Source of the DNA: Bacteroidota bacterium
Lineage (GTDB): Bacteria > Bacteroidota > Bacteroidia > Chitinophagales > Chitinophagaceae
Assembly: GCA_023437225.1 (NCBI GenBank)
Contig: JAEZGS010000014.1
Coordinates: forward strand, 1 to 64,000
DNA length: 64,000 nt
Direction of reading: 5' to 3'
Both the position numbers and the translations under genes were made by a program. Position 1 is the stretch's first letter, and each line of letters starts with the position of its first letter. Below the pieces are notes generated by a model. That model was not told the DNA's origin. It searched no databases and was given only the letters and a program-made list of their open reading frames with translations. Shown piece after piece: positions 7,656-16,857 of the stretch.

Positions 7656-9077
7656 TCAAATGTCACTTTTTAACAATTGTCCCACTTTCGATACCATCTC
7701 AGGGCGAATAAAATACTCAAATGTCCTTTTATCGGTGATGCTTCGCTGTTTATCGATCACGGGTTCACCGGATTCACTCAGGAAAGCCAGTTTCTGGTTC
7801 AGCGCGGTGAGACTGTCGCTTCTCTGTCGTTTCTGGATCTCAGGACTCTTATTGGCAACGCCGAGTTGTTTGTTCAGGTCTTCGATCGTCACCACTTTAC
7901 CGCCGAGAGATTGCTGCCATATGAATTGAAGGAGCGACTTCTCCCGGTCGTCAAGGATCTCTAATGGCTCGGGGTCGGTTCTCGTGATATCGGCCTGGAT
8001 CGGCTCCGGTTCTATAGCCTGTTGTTCGAGCTTCGGCTTTTGCTTACGCCATACGAATATGAATGCCACTAAGAGAAGGGCGGCGACGGGCAGTCCCCAG
8101 GAAAGCATGGAGTCTGTACCCGATGATTCGGAAGGGTCGTAAACACGGACGCCGGTATCGTCGAAGTCGGCCGATGTAAACGACATCGAGTCGAGGTATC
8201 CCGACAGGTTACCTATATATAATGTAGAGTCGATGAAGAAGGTGATCGACTTACGCGCCCGGGCGCTGAAGAAGTTTGCGAATTTGGTTTCACCTGAACG
8301 ATTGGCTACCAGGTAACGGTTGTTTTTGAAATCGATGATGCCCGGTTTTGTTGAATGAACATAGGCCATGCCCCATGGACTGATGCCAAGGAGCGTCAGG
8401 GCCGTATCCTTAGATGTGCCCAGGAGCGACCATTCACGCTTTTCTATATCCAGTTTCCAGATCTTGTTGGCGAATGCTGCGATCCTTTCCTCGTTATTGT
8501 AAACAGTTGGGTTCTCAAAGTTCTTACCTAGCAGGTATAAGCTTTGGGTTGATGAATCGAGGTGATAAAAATCCTGGTGGTCGAAAATATGTGGGACTTC
8601 GCGATTCAGTAATACGATCTCCCATTCCCGTTTTGCAGGAACGAAATAACGTAACTGGCCATTGGTATTCCATAGCCCGGTACCACCGAAAGAATACAGA
8701 GTTGTGTCCAATACAAAGTTGAAGCAGCGAAAGTTGTAGCCGGTAAAATATGTTGAATCGATTCGCACCCAATTATTCTTTGAATGCGTAGTATCAAGTT
8801 GATAGATGTATCCAGTTCCTTCAACGAAAGCTATAAGACCGGTCGAAGTTTTTAATAATTCAACCGGGCGATGAGCGAATGGTACAGGTACCTCGAATAA
8901 TATCGTCTTATCAAATTCTTCGGTTTGATGGGTGTAAACAATGCCGGGAGTTGAAGCTAATTTTTTTACCATCGGCACGAGCTCATTGCGTTGAGCATTA
9001 AGTGTCAGGCTGACAATAAAAACTAATACAGCGGTCAGATAAACAATTACACCGGGTCTTTTGCAACAAATGATCAT
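7656..9077 (-). CDS. Membrane-anchored protein with periplasmic beta-rich domain and cytoplasmic tail
   Basis: The family is not recognised. The 473-residue product has a signal peptide ending near residue 28 (SLTLNAQ), about 290 residues rich in beta-strand-like and Kelch-like segments (for example SFGGTGLW near 129 and repeated aromatic strands), one membrane helix at about 325-343 (PVAALLLVAFIFVW), then the basic WRKQKPK. That order puts the N-terminal part in the periplasm and the last 120 residues in the cytoplasm. The tail is charged and predicted helical, ending with a strand-rich segment that could be a winged-helix fold. This is an inference from pattern only. It lies upstream of hemA on the same strand and divergent from the response regulator gene. 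Confidence 0.7.
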   Translation of the reverse strand: MIICCKRPGVIVYLTAVLVFIVSLTLNAQRNELVPMVKKLASTPGIVYTHQTEEFDKTILFEVPVPFAHRPVELLKTSTGLIAFVEGTGYIYQLDTTHSKNNWVRIDSTYFTGYNFRCFNFVLDTTLYSFGGTGLWNTNGQLRYFVPAKREWEIVLLNREVPHIFDHQDFYHLDSSTQSLYLLGKNFENPTVYNNEERIAAFANKIWKLDIEKREWSLLGTSKDTALTLLGISPWGMAYVHSTKPGIIDFKNNRYLVANRSGETKFANFFSARARKSITFFIDSTLYIGNLSGYLDSMSFTSADFDDTGVRVYDPSESSGTDSMLSWGLPVAALLLVAFIFVWRKQKPKLEQQAIEPEPIQADITRTDPEPLEILDDREKSLLQFIWQQSLGGKVVTIEDLNKQLGVANKSPEIQKRQRSDSLTALNQKLAFLSESGEPVIDKQRSITDKRTFEYFIRPEMVSKVGQLLKSDI

Positions 9078-9328
9078 AATCCTGTAAAGGAATTTATTTT
9101 ATCACCAATATATAATGTGTTCATTTCTAATACTTACAAACCCGATTTTCATCGGTTTGAGTACTCACCACTTTTATCACCTAATAAAGACCCTTAATTG
9201 AACTAAAAGAAAATAACAGAGGTAAATTGGAAAGGCAATTTACAGAACCTTTCTATTGATTGCGTACCCAATGATAATGAATTTATCTCTCATAAGTATA
9301 GATCTGCAAAGTTTCTGATTATAGTGTT
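9078..9328. other. Divergent spacer with a hairpin
   Basis: This spacer separates the minus-strand membrane protein gene and the response regulator. Positions 9137-9159 form a stem CAAACCCGAT/ATCGGTTTG with a single bulged C and a TTTC loop. It has no T-tract, so it could be an operator for either divergent gene. No TAnnTTTG box was found on either strand. Confidence 0.4.
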
Positions 9329-10003
9329 ATGATTAATGTAGGAATAATTGACAGCAACATCAACCTGGTAAACAACTACAAGTTGTTCTTTACCGACTTC
9401 CCTCATATATGCATCTCGTTTAATTGCAATACATACGAAGAATTCTTGAACAAGAGTGATCGGTTCTCAATAATGAACGGTGTACAATTATTAATTGTAG
9501 ACATTAATATACCAGGTGCCGATGGTCTATCCATGATAAGTGAATTGCGTTCCAAATATCCGGATACACATGTATTGGTTTTCACTGCATTAGTGAGTGA
9601 GATCAGTGTATCAGAATCTTTAAGTCGCGGTGCTTGCGGCTATGTTGTAAAGTCAGTGCGCATGCATGAATTACATACTGCAATATGCGATGTAATGCAG
9701 TCTGGTGCTTACCTCTCGGCCACTGCGGCCTCACAGTTGATCCGGCTTGTAAAGGATAGAGGTGAAGCTAAGTACGATGAAATACTTACGCAGCGTGAAC
9801 GCGAGTTGATCGGTTATTTGCAGCAGGGATTGTCTCACAAAGAGATCGCGAAGCGTATGTACCTTTCTGTATATACAGTGAGTTATCATTTAAGGAATAT
9901 ATATCCGAAGATGAACGTTGAATCGAAGGCGCAGTTGATATCGAAGATGAGAAGAGAGAATAGTAGCAGATATGTAAGTAACACTACACATTTTAGTAGG
10001 TAA
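9329..10003 (+). CDS. LuxR/NarL-type response regulator (orphan)
   Basis: This two-domain regulator has 224 residues. The receiver domain (1-120) has the phospho-acceptor Asp58 in LLIVDINIPGADG, the Thr of VFTAL and the Lys of YVVKSV. Its acidic pocket is reduced (IIDSN near residue 8 instead of the usual paired acids). The C-terminal LuxR helix-turn-helix (about 150-200) contains LTQRERELIGYLQQGLSHKE. No histidine kinase is encoded nearby. Its last codons overlap the 16-nt block CACATTTTAGTAGGTA (9987-10002), which recurs exactly before the second polysaccharide operon. The gene may therefore control both operons and possibly overlaps its own binding site. Phosphorylation and target are inferred. 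Confidence 0.9.
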   Translation: MINVGIIDSNINLVNNYKLFFTDFPHICISFNCNTYEEFLNKSDRFSIMNGVQLLIVDINIPGADGLSMISELRSKYPDTHVLVFTALVSEISVSESLSRGACGYVVKSVRMHELHTAICDVMQSGAYLSATAASQLIRLVKDRGEAKYDEILTQRERELIGYLQQGLSHKEIAKRMYLSVYTVSYHLRNIYPKMNVESKAQLISKMRRENSSRYVSNTTHFSR

Positions 10004-10071
10004 TCGTCAAAAATAGTAGGAAATACTACTAAAACATGTAGGTGGAAATTACGGTGCAATGTTTAGTTTTG
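9987..10071 (+). promoter_or_regulatory. Upstream control region of EPS1
   Basis: Three elements are seen. The block CACATTTTAGTAGGTA lies at 9987-10002, ACTACTA at 10025-10031 (part of AGTAGGAAATACTACT, an interrupted inverted repeat) and the -7 box TAGTTTTG at 10064-10071. The expected start of transcription is near 10079, giving a leader of about 230 nt. No -33 TTTG is visible, as expected for an activator-dependent promoter. The same three elements with the same spacing occur at 32173-32257 before gmd. Confidence 0.65.
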
Positions 10072-10312
10072 TTCACCAGCATTAAATGTCGTAATGACAA
10101 TTAATCTGTGTTCGGGAACCACAACCCGAAGTTCTAAACCACCGAAGTACAAGACCCCCTAACCCAGATCCTTTCCGAAAACACCTCCAATTAGTCCTTA
10201 TCTAACGTGTAATTGCATATGCAGTTATGCGAGCTTACTTCTTGTTTATTGAATTTCAAGCGCTGCTGTCGTGTAACGAAGATCGGCGAAGCCTTGCCCT
10301 AAACCATAAACC
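10072..10312 (+). promoter_or_regulatory. EPS1 untranslated leader
   Basis: This gene-free leader precedes the NusG-like gene. It contains a hairpin with stem TTCGGG/CCCGAA (10111-10116 and 10125-10130, 8-nt loop) and a short palindrome TGCATATGCA (10214-10223). UpxY-type proteins act on the 5' leader of their own operon, so this hairpin is a candidate pause or recruitment element. That role is inference. Confidence 0.45.
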
Positions 10313-10861
10313 ATGATCGAGAACAGGAAATGGTATGCCGTGTATACCAAGCCAAAATGGGAGAAGAAGGTATCGGAGTTATTAGCAAAAAAGAAGATCG
10401 AAAACTATTGTCCATTGAACAAAGTGATGCGGCAATGGAAGGATCGACGCAAGCTGATAATGGAGCCATTGTTTACATCTTATGTATTCGTTCATTTGAG
10501 TGAAACAGAGTTGTGGCATGTAAAGGCAACCGATGGTGTGATCAACCTGGTGTATTGGTTAAGTAAGCCGGCGGTGATCCGTGATGAAGAGATTGAAACA
10601 ATACAGAGATTCCTGAACGATTATGAGAACATTCACCTGGAGAAAGCAAGAGTGAATCCCAGTGATGTTGTTCGTGTTATTGGCGGCCCATTGATGCATC
10701 TCGAAGGCAATGTGCTTGAAGTGATGAACAAGACAGTAAAAGTATTATTACCCTCCCTGGGTTATCATATGGTAGCTGAGATAAGCATAACCAATCTTGA
10801 AAAGGTGGTTGGCTTTACGAGCACACACACTCATCAGCATTACCAGCTCCAGGTTTCCTGA
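10313..10861 (+). CDS. NusG-like transcription antiterminator (UpxY type)
   Basis: The 182-residue protein has an N-terminal NGN domain (KWYAVYTKPKWEKKVSELL near 6-24; PLFTSYVFVHL near 51-61) and a C-terminal KOW-like segment (VVRVIGGPLMHLEGNVLEV near 121-139). It is a specialised paralogue of NusG. In Bacteroides the UpxY proteins that head capsule operons prevent early termination in the operon leader. Placement as the first EPS1 gene, after a 230-nt leader, fits that role. EPS2 has no such gene at its head. The next gene starts 13 bp downstream. Confidence 0.9.
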   Translation: MIENRKWYAVYTKPKWEKKVSELLAKKKIENYCPLNKVMRQWKDRRKLIMEPLFTSYVFVHLSETELWHVKATDGVINLVYWLSKPAVIRDEEIETIQRFLNDYENIHLEKARVNPSDVVRVIGGPLMHLEGNVLEVMNKTVKVLLPSLGYHMVAEISITNLEKVVGFTSTHTHQHYQLQVS

Positions 10862-10874
10862 TCAAATAAAATTT

Positions 10875-11678
10875 ATGTTGTCAATTACCTCGTTGGTAAG
10901 GTGCCGTACTGCGGCGCCTTACCTTTTTTGTTGTCTTATTGTATTCGGCTCCTGTGTTAATACAAAGAAGGCAGTTTATTTCAATGGCGCACAAAGTGGT
11001 CCGCACCCTATTAGTGTTGAAAGTTATGAGCCTGTTATAAGGCCGAATGATCTGTTGTCTATTACATTCAGTAGCATCAATCCGGAAGCTGCAGAGGTAT
11101 TCAATAAGCCAAATACCACAACAAACAACAACGTAGCAACAACTGCCACTACAACACAATCGTCCGGTTACCTGGTAAGTCCTGAAGGAAATATTCAATT
11201 GCAAATGCTGGGTAGTATTAAAGCGGCAGGACTTACGAAGTCGCAATTGAAAGCCAATCTGGAGAAGCTCATTGTTGAGAAGAATTTATTGTTTGATCCG
11301 ATTGTTGATATCAGGTATTTGAATTTCAGGGTGACTGTATTGGGAGAGGTAGCGCGTCCAACGGTTGTGACTGTACCCAGTGAAAAGATCTCATTGTTGG
11401 AAGCCATTGGACTTGCGGGTGATCTTACGATCTATGCAAGGCGCGACAATGTAATGATCATAAGAGAAGAGAATGGGCAGCGAACCGTGAATCGCATCAA
11501 TCTCAATTCAAACGAGCTGCTAACATCACCGTATTATTTCCTCAAGCCGAATGATATTGTTTATGCAGAACCCGGAAAAGCTAAAGTAGCGTCAACGAGT
11601 CGCGTCAATTTGTGGTTACCGGTTGTGTTCAGTGCTTTATCATTTGGTGCAATAATCATTGATCGTGCGGGTCGATAA
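10875..11678 (+). CDS. Short Wza-type polysaccharide export lipoprotein
   Basis: This outer-membrane export component carries a polysaccharide-export domain and an SLBB domain. The start at 10875 (MLSITSLVRC) is chosen because it is the first ATG after the upstream stop; an earlier in-frame start would overlap the NusG-like gene by 65 bp. The 267-residue protein has a lipoprotein-type signal ending VFGSC (Cys27). Its export domain covers about 48-130 and includes IRPNDLLSITFSS. The SLBB-like segment VTVLGEVARPTVVTVPSE is followed by a C-terminal hydrophobic helix (LWLPVVFSALSFGAIII). It pairs with the Wzc gene that starts 10 bp later. Confidence 0.92.
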   Translation: MLSITSLVRCRTAAPYLFCCLIVFGSCVNTKKAVYFNGAQSGPHPISVESYEPVIRPNDLLSITFSSINPEAAEVFNKPNTTTNNNVATTATTTQSSGYLVSPEGNIQLQMLGSIKAAGLTKSQLKANLEKLIVEKNLLFDPIVDIRYLNFRVTVLGEVARPTVVTVPSEKISLLEAIGLAGDLTIYARRDNVMIIREENGQRTVNRINLNSNELLTSPYYFLKPNDIVYAEPGKAKVASTSRVNLWLPVVFSALSFGAIIIDRAGR

Positions 11679-11688
11679 AAATCTTGAC

Positions 11689-14001
11689 ATGGAAAATTAT
11701 TATGCTGAAGAAAACAGGCCGCAGCAAAGCCTGGTGCAACTACTGATGTTCCGGTATTTACCGTACTGGCCATTGTTTGTAGTGCTTGCGATTGTCTTCC
11801 TCGCAGGCGGCTACTTCTATTTGAAGGTAACACCACCTAAGTATCGATCTACTGCAAGCGTATTGATAAAGGATGAGAAGAAAGGGGTTGATAATTCGCA
11901 AATGATCGAGTCGCTGAATATTTATGCATCAAAGAAAATCGTTGAAAATGAGATAGAGGTCGTCAAGTCGAAGACCTTATTGCTGGAGACGGTGAAGCAG
12001 TTGAATCTTTGTGCGCCGGTATATACGGATGCGTTGATAGGGACTAAGGGAGCGTATTCGAGATCACCTGTAGTAGTTGAAGTTCAGGATGTAAGTAAGA
12101 TCAGGGAATCCAAGAAGATGGAGTTCGTGGTGGCAGAGGACAGTGTATTCTTTAGTAATAAAACGTATCCGTTGGATGCCTGGATAAAAACGGGCTATGG
12201 TACAATTCGATTTGTAAGAAACAAACATGTTGAACAGGCGGAGGATTATGAAGCGTATTATTTCTCACTGGTGGATCCCAGGAGAATGGTGGAGGCGTTG
12301 GAATCGTCGATAGAAGTGAGTCCTGTAAGCAAGCTTTCGACTGTTGTGAATCTGAGTATTGTGGATGAAGAGCCAAAGCGTGGTGAAGATATTTTGAACA
12401 CCTTATTAAGCGAGTATACAAAGGCCTCAATAGATGAGAAGAATGCCCTTGCTGCTAACACAATGGAGTTTGTGGAGGACAGGATATTATCTGTAGAAAG
12501 ACAGTTGGATTCTGTGGAAGCGAAGATCCAGCAGTATAAGTCGAGCCGCGGTGTTGTTGATTTAAGTGAACAGGGCAAACTGTATTTACAGAATGTTGGT
12601 GAGAATGATCGAAGAGTGTCAGAGATGAATATGCAGCTGGCTGTGTTGGATAAAGTAGAAAGCTATGTAGTAGGAAAGGATAATCGAGGGGGACTTGTGC
12701 CATCAACGCTTGGCATCAGCGATCCTGGACTGACACAATTGATTGAGAAATTGTCTGAGTCGGAAATAAAGTACGAGCGATTGAGTAAGACAACGCCAGC
12801 GAATAACCTGATCATGGTATCACTAAGAAAGGAGATCGATCAGATCAGGCCGGGAATATTAGAGAACATACAGAACCAGCGTCAAAGTTTGAAAGCGGGG
12901 TTGGGGACGATCAATCAGTCTACAAACCGCTATGCGTCTGTATTGCAGACGATACCCAAAAAAGAGAGAGAGTTGTTGGAGATCAACCGACAGCAGCTCA
13001 TCAAGAATAATGTGTATACATTTTTATTACAGAAACGGGAAGAGACTGCGCTGGCGTATGCATCGAATGTGGGAGATAGTAGGCTTATTGATAAGGCGAC
13101 GACTGGGTTTCATCGTGAGTCGCCGAAGGGAAAGGTAATTTACGTTGCATCGTTGGCATTGGCATTTATATTGGGAATCGGATGGGTGTCAATTAAAGAA
13201 GTGTTTAGCAGTAAAATATTGTTTAGATCGGAAATAGAGGAACGTACAGAAGTTCCGGTAACAGCTGAAATATCTCACACAGGGTTGAAGGATTTTATTG
13301 TAGTGAACAATTCTAAAGAACCAATACTCGCGGAGCAATTTAGACAGCTTCGAGCATCAATTGGGATGTATGGGAAGTCTGAGAAGAAAGTTATCATGGT
13401 CACATCAAGCATTCCAGGTGAAGGAAAAAGTTTTATTAGTGCCAATTTTGCACTCAGTCTTGCCGTGTCAAATAAGAAAGTGTTGCTTATTGATATGGAT
13501 CTTAGGAGGTCGCGTATTTCTGAATACTTTAATCTTACTAAAATCAACGGGGTTTCGGAAGTGCTTGATGGTGAAGTGAATTTATGCGAAGCGGTTCGAA
13601 GGCCTTTAGTGGAAAATTTATATGTATTAGGCACAGGACTTAAGACGATGAATCCCACAGATCTATTGTTGAACGGTAATTTGGAAGGCGTAATCGAAAT
13701 GCTAAAAGCCTCATTTGACTTTATTATTATTGATACTGCTCCAGTTGATTTGGTTTCAGATGGTTACATAATAGCGGAATATTGTGATGTTACCTTGTTT
13801 GTCATGCGTCATGGTAAAACCTTCAAATCAAGCGTTTCCAAAAGCCGTAACTGCAACGAGAAAGAGACTCTCAAAAACCTTAGTATTGTGTTTAACGGAG
13901 TCAAGCGCAGAGGTTTCTTTGCTACAGAGTATGGATACGGTAGAATTGGCGGCATGTACTATTCCTCAGCCTACAGTTCAAACTTTGTGTCTTCAAAATA
14001 G
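11689..14001 (+). CDS. Wzc-type chain-length regulator with tyrosine kinase domain
   Basis: This inner-membrane copolymerase controls polysaccharide length and export through autophosphorylation. The ATG at 11689 (MENYYAEENR) is preferred over a TTG at 11659 that overlaps the previous gene. Domains in order: TM1 near 25-45, Wzz domain and a long coiled-coil-like periplasmic region, TM2 (VIYVASLALAFILGIGWV, near 480-500), then a kinase with Walker A SSIPGEGKS, Walker A' VLLIDMDLRRS and Walker B FIIIDTAPVD. A tyrosine-rich tail (YGYGRIGGMYYSSAY) holds the phosphorylation sites. Base composition becomes AT-richer from about 13.15-13.26 kb, near the TM2/kinase boundary, suggesting a recombination edge within the gene. 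Confidence 0.93.
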   Translation: MENYYAEENRPQQSLVQLLMFRYLPYWPLFVVLAIVFLAGGYFYLKVTPPKYRSTASVLIKDEKKGVDNSQMIESLNIYASKKIVENEIEVVKSKTLLLETVKQLNLCAPVYTDALIGTKGAYSRSPVVVEVQDVSKIRESKKMEFVVAEDSVFFSNKTYPLDAWIKTGYGTIRFVRNKHVEQAEDYEAYYFSLVDPRRMVEALESSIEVSPVSKLSTVVNLSIVDEEPKRGEDILNTLLSEYTKASIDEKNALAANTMEFVEDRILSVERQLDSVEAKIQQYKSSRGVVDLSEQGKLYLQNVGENDRRVSEMNMQLAVLDKVESYVVGKDNRGGLVPSTLGISDPGLTQLIEKLSESEIKYERLSKTTPANNLIMVSLRKEIDQIRPGILENIQNQRQSLKAGLGTINQSTNRYASVLQTIPKKERELLEINRQQLIKNNVYTFLLQKREETALAYASNVGDSRLIDKATTGFHRESPKGKVIYVASLALAFILGIGWVSIKEVFSSKILFRSEIEERTEVPVTAEISHTGLKDFIVVNNSKEPILAEQFRQLRASIGMYGKSEKKVIMVTSSIPGEGKSFISANFALSLAVSNKKVLLIDMDLRRSRISEYFNLTKINGVSEVLDGEVNLCEAVRRPLVENLYVLGTGLKTMNPTDLLLNGNLEGVIEMLKASFDFIIIDTAPVDLVSDGYIIAEYCDVTLFVMRHGKTFKSSVSKSRNCNEKETLKNLSIVFNGVKRRGFFATEYGYGRIGGMYYSSAYSSNFVSSK

Positions 14002-14023
14002 TCATCACATTTAACCGAGTAGT

Positions 14024-15502
14024 TTGTCCAGCATCAGGAAAGGTTTTATTTACAATTTAATTTTGACAGGGTCCAACGTTTTGTTTCCCCTGATTACGTT
14101 TCCATTTTTGTCCAGAGCGCTGGGTGCTGAAAGCATTGGGTTTGTTAACTTCTTAATGTCTTACTGTCAAAACTATATCCTAGTGGCTGCTTTAGGACTT
14201 TCAATTTATGGTGTAAGAGAGGTTTCGCGTTTGAAGGGAGATGACGAAAAGCGGACCCAATTGATATTCGAACTTGTCATCCTCCATCTTTCATTCACGA
14301 CTTTAGCATTGATATTGTACTTCCTTTCAATACCTTACATTTTGACAGGCGTGGACACTCAAAAACTTGCATTAGCTGGTGGTATACTGATTTTCTCAAG
14401 TGTTTTTTCAATTGAGTGGTTATTTGCAGGAATGGGCGATTTTAAATTTATAGCCGTTCGGTCCATCGGAGTTAGGATAGCTTTTTTCTCAAGTATGTTG
14501 CTTTTAGTTCGCTCTCCTAAGGACTACGATATATATCTTTTCTTGCTTATTACACAGGTTGTGGTTTCCGGGGTGTTAAACACTTATTATGGTAGGCGAT
14601 ACATACGCGGACGTTTTGTCATTTCTATTAGAGGAATTAAGAGTCACATTTCGCCGCTATTAATACTAGGGGCATATTCGGTGCTTACTAGTATTTATGC
14701 GGTACTGCCGAACAGCTTTTTGGGTGTGATGTCAAGTTCAGAGGCCGTTGGATATTTTTCAAGTTCAGATAAGCTGGTTCGTGTATTCATATCCATATTT
14801 TCTGCACTATCTATTGTAATGGTGCAAAGACTTAACTCTGTTTGGCATGTTTCTTCTAAAAGCGAAGGCTATGGGCTGTTAGTGTGTCAATCGCTAGAGA
14901 TAGTTGTTGGAGTAGCTATTCCTATTTCTGCTTTTGTATTTTTATTTTCCGACTCAATAGTCCTTGTGGCTGCGGGGCATGACTTTGAACCTGCAATAAG
15001 TTGCTTGCGTATTATGGCTCCCATTATTGTTTGTGTTGCCATTGCGCAAATCTCTTGTATTCAAATATTGAGTGTTCACAAACATGACAAAACACTAGTC
15101 GGTTTGGCTTTTGTGGGAATGGTCATTAGTGTTGCGATTAACATGCTTTACATTCCATCGTACTCATTTAAGGCAGCGGCTTACGCTCAACTATTTTCAG
15201 AAAGCATTGTTTCACTTATCTCAGTTTTCTATGCTATTAAGGTATACCCACTAAAAATTAAGAGATCTCGTGTTCTTGCCGCGGTTTTCATTTCTTTGGG
15301 ATTTTATTTTGTACATCACTTCGTTTCGTCATTGTTATCGAACGAAATATTAGTGTTGATTTTCGGTGCCTCAATGTGCAGCATTCTTTTCCTTTTCTCA
15401 CATTTATTTTTGTTGAGGGACAGTTTATTGAGAGCTCTTGTTCGTCCTTATTTCGTTGCTTGGAATATGGGAAAACTTAGAGCCTTTATTCGATACAGAT
15501 GA
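14024..15502 (+). CDS. Wzx-type polysaccharide flippase
   Basis: This multi-pass membrane protein of 492 residues translocates undecaprenyl-linked repeat units. The N-terminus (RKGFIYNLILTGSNVLFPLI, then FPFLSRALGAESIG) is the family signature, followed by about 12-14 hydrophobic helices. The start is a TTG at 14024: no ATG precedes it in frame because a stop lies at 14012-14014. The unusual start may limit expression. The end overlaps the polymerase gene by ATGA. Codons are AT-rich, like the rest of the central EPS1 cassette. Confidence 0.9.
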   Translation: MSSIRKGFIYNLILTGSNVLFPLITFPFLSRALGAESIGFVNFLMSYCQNYILVAALGLSIYGVREVSRLKGDDEKRTQLIFELVILHLSFTTLALILYFLSIPYILTGVDTQKLALAGGILIFSSVFSIEWLFAGMGDFKFIAVRSIGVRIAFFSSMLLLVRSPKDYDIYLFLLITQVVVSGVLNTYYGRRYIRGRFVISIRGIKSHISPLLILGAYSVLTSIYAVLPNSFLGVMSSSEAVGYFSSSDKLVRVFISIFSALSIVMVQRLNSVWHVSSKSEGYGLLVCQSLEIVVGVAIPISAFVFLFSDSIVLVAAGHDFEPAISCLRIMAPIIVCVAIAQISCIQILSVHKHDKTLVGLAFVGMVISVAINMLYIPSYSFKAAAYAQLFSESIVSLISVFYAIKVYPLKIKRSRVLAAVFISLGFYFVHHFVSSLLSNEILVLIFGASMCSILFLFSHLFLLRDSLLRALVRPYFVAWNMGKLRAFIRYR

Positions 15503-16845
15503 TTATTGTCCAGGTGCTAGCCTTTATACTCGTGATGACCTTGGTATTTTCGAAAAGGATTCCAAGATGTATGGTGTTTTTAGCAGCTGTGATGTTCATG
15601 CAAGATCGGATAGTACTTTTCGACGGCCCACCGCTGATTACATTCCACCGTGCAATGGTTTACGGATGGTTGATCTCCACTTGTTGGGATTATAAGAGTT
15701 TGATCAAAGAATCAAGGGGTTTTCCGGCATGGGCTGCGTTTTCATTACTTTTATCATGCTTCTTTTTGACCGCTTTATTTGATCAAAGACATACAACGGC
15801 GATCAACTTATATAGGGCGGTCGATGCTTTTATTCAATCCTATTGCGTGTTGTTTTTAGCATATAGTTCCTTCAAGAAAGGTGAATCTTTTTATTGCTTA
15901 TTGCCTTTTTTCAACTATGCCTCGATCCTACTTTGTCTTTATGGCATTTTCAATTTTGTGACTCACACAAACCCTTACGATGAATGGGTAACAGCTACTT
16001 TTGGCGGCGAGTCTTTTTTTATCCAGTATCTAACTGATGAAGGAGATCGGTTTAGGGTGAATTCATTCGTTAGTCATCCAATTTATTACGGCTACTTGTT
16101 GGTTCTTATTTTTTACTTCATACTTTTTTTTGTATTAATATATCGGCGGTTCATTTCTACAAGTATCGTCAGCTTGGTATTGATATTCGTGAATATTTTT
16201 TTGGCCAATTCACGTACACCAATTCTTTGTCTTTTTGCCGGGCTTCCAATATTTGCCCTTTGTTTTTTTAAGGGGCGACGGCTGTTGGACGTTTCGATAC
16301 TGTCTTTTGTGGCTGTGCTGATTCTTGCCTTTATTCCTTCAATAGTAGAACGGGTAGGAAACACGTTTGATATTTTTATTTCGGGTGGACAAAAGGTCCA
16401 AGGTAGTTCGGTCGACATGCGCATTAGTCAATTTGCTGCGTCGTACAAGCACTTTCAGCGTGCGCCAATTTTTGGTAACGGCCTTTATTATATCAGTGAA
16501 AATCTAGGCTTATCAAGCAATCCTGATTCCAGGGTTGATGATGCCGATTTGCTTGGATTAGAAAGCCACTTGTTTTTTGTGATGATAGAGCAAGGGGTGG
16601 CCGGGTTAATTGCCAACACCGTATTTTTTCTTTCGATTACGGTGTTCCTGATAAGGCGGATGAAGGTTCAGGCGAGAATTGCAGTATTTGGCGCAACTAT
16701 ATTAATGATTTTCCTTCTTTACATAACAGCTACGGGCTCCAGTGGAACATGGGTTGTTACGATGACACTGTTAGGCATCGTCATAAAATGGTTACAACTA
16801 TTTTATTTACAAGCAAAAACCATCTCTGCTCAGCATGTTGCATAA
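15499..16845 (+). CDS. Wzy-type O-antigen/polysaccharide polymerase
   Basis: This 448-residue, highly hydrophobic protein has about ten membrane segments and a large periplasmic loop near 290-350 (GSSVDMRISQFAASYKHF, then GNGLYYISENLG). That layout is typical of Wzy/WaaL polymerases, whose sequences diverge widely. It lies directly after the flippase with a 4-bp ATGA overlap. The enzyme would join repeat units on the periplasmic side. Assignment is by topology and context more than by residues. Confidence 0.8.
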   Translation: MIIVQVLAFILVMTLVFSKRIPRCMVFLAAVMFMQDRIVLFDGPPLITFHRAMVYGWLISTCWDYKSLIKESRGFPAWAAFSLLLSCFFLTALFDQRHTTAINLYRAVDAFIQSYCVLFLAYSSFKKGESFYCLLPFFNYASILLCLYGIFNFVTHTNPYDEWVTATFGGESFFIQYLTDEGDRFRVNSFVSHPIYYGYLLVLIFYFILFFVLIYRRFISTSIVSLVLIFVNIFLANSRTPILCLFAGLPIFALCFFKGRRLLDVSILSFVAVLILAFIPSIVERVGNTFDIFISGGQKVQGSSVDMRISQFAASYKHFQRAPIFGNGLYYISENLGLSSNPDSRVDDADLLGLESHLFFVMIEQGVAGLIANTVFFLSITVFLIRRMKVQARIAVFGATILMIFLLYITATGSSGTWVVTMTLLGIVIKWLQLFYLQAKTISAQHVA

Positions 16846-16857
16846 GCTATTTTTCCG

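Noticed and set aside
9961..10003. The shared 16-nt block as an attachment site (direct repeat flanking EPS1 at 9987 and 32173).
   Set aside because: No integrase is seen, and the fixed spacing to ACTACTA and the -7 box at both copies fits a promoter better. An att site is not fully excluded.
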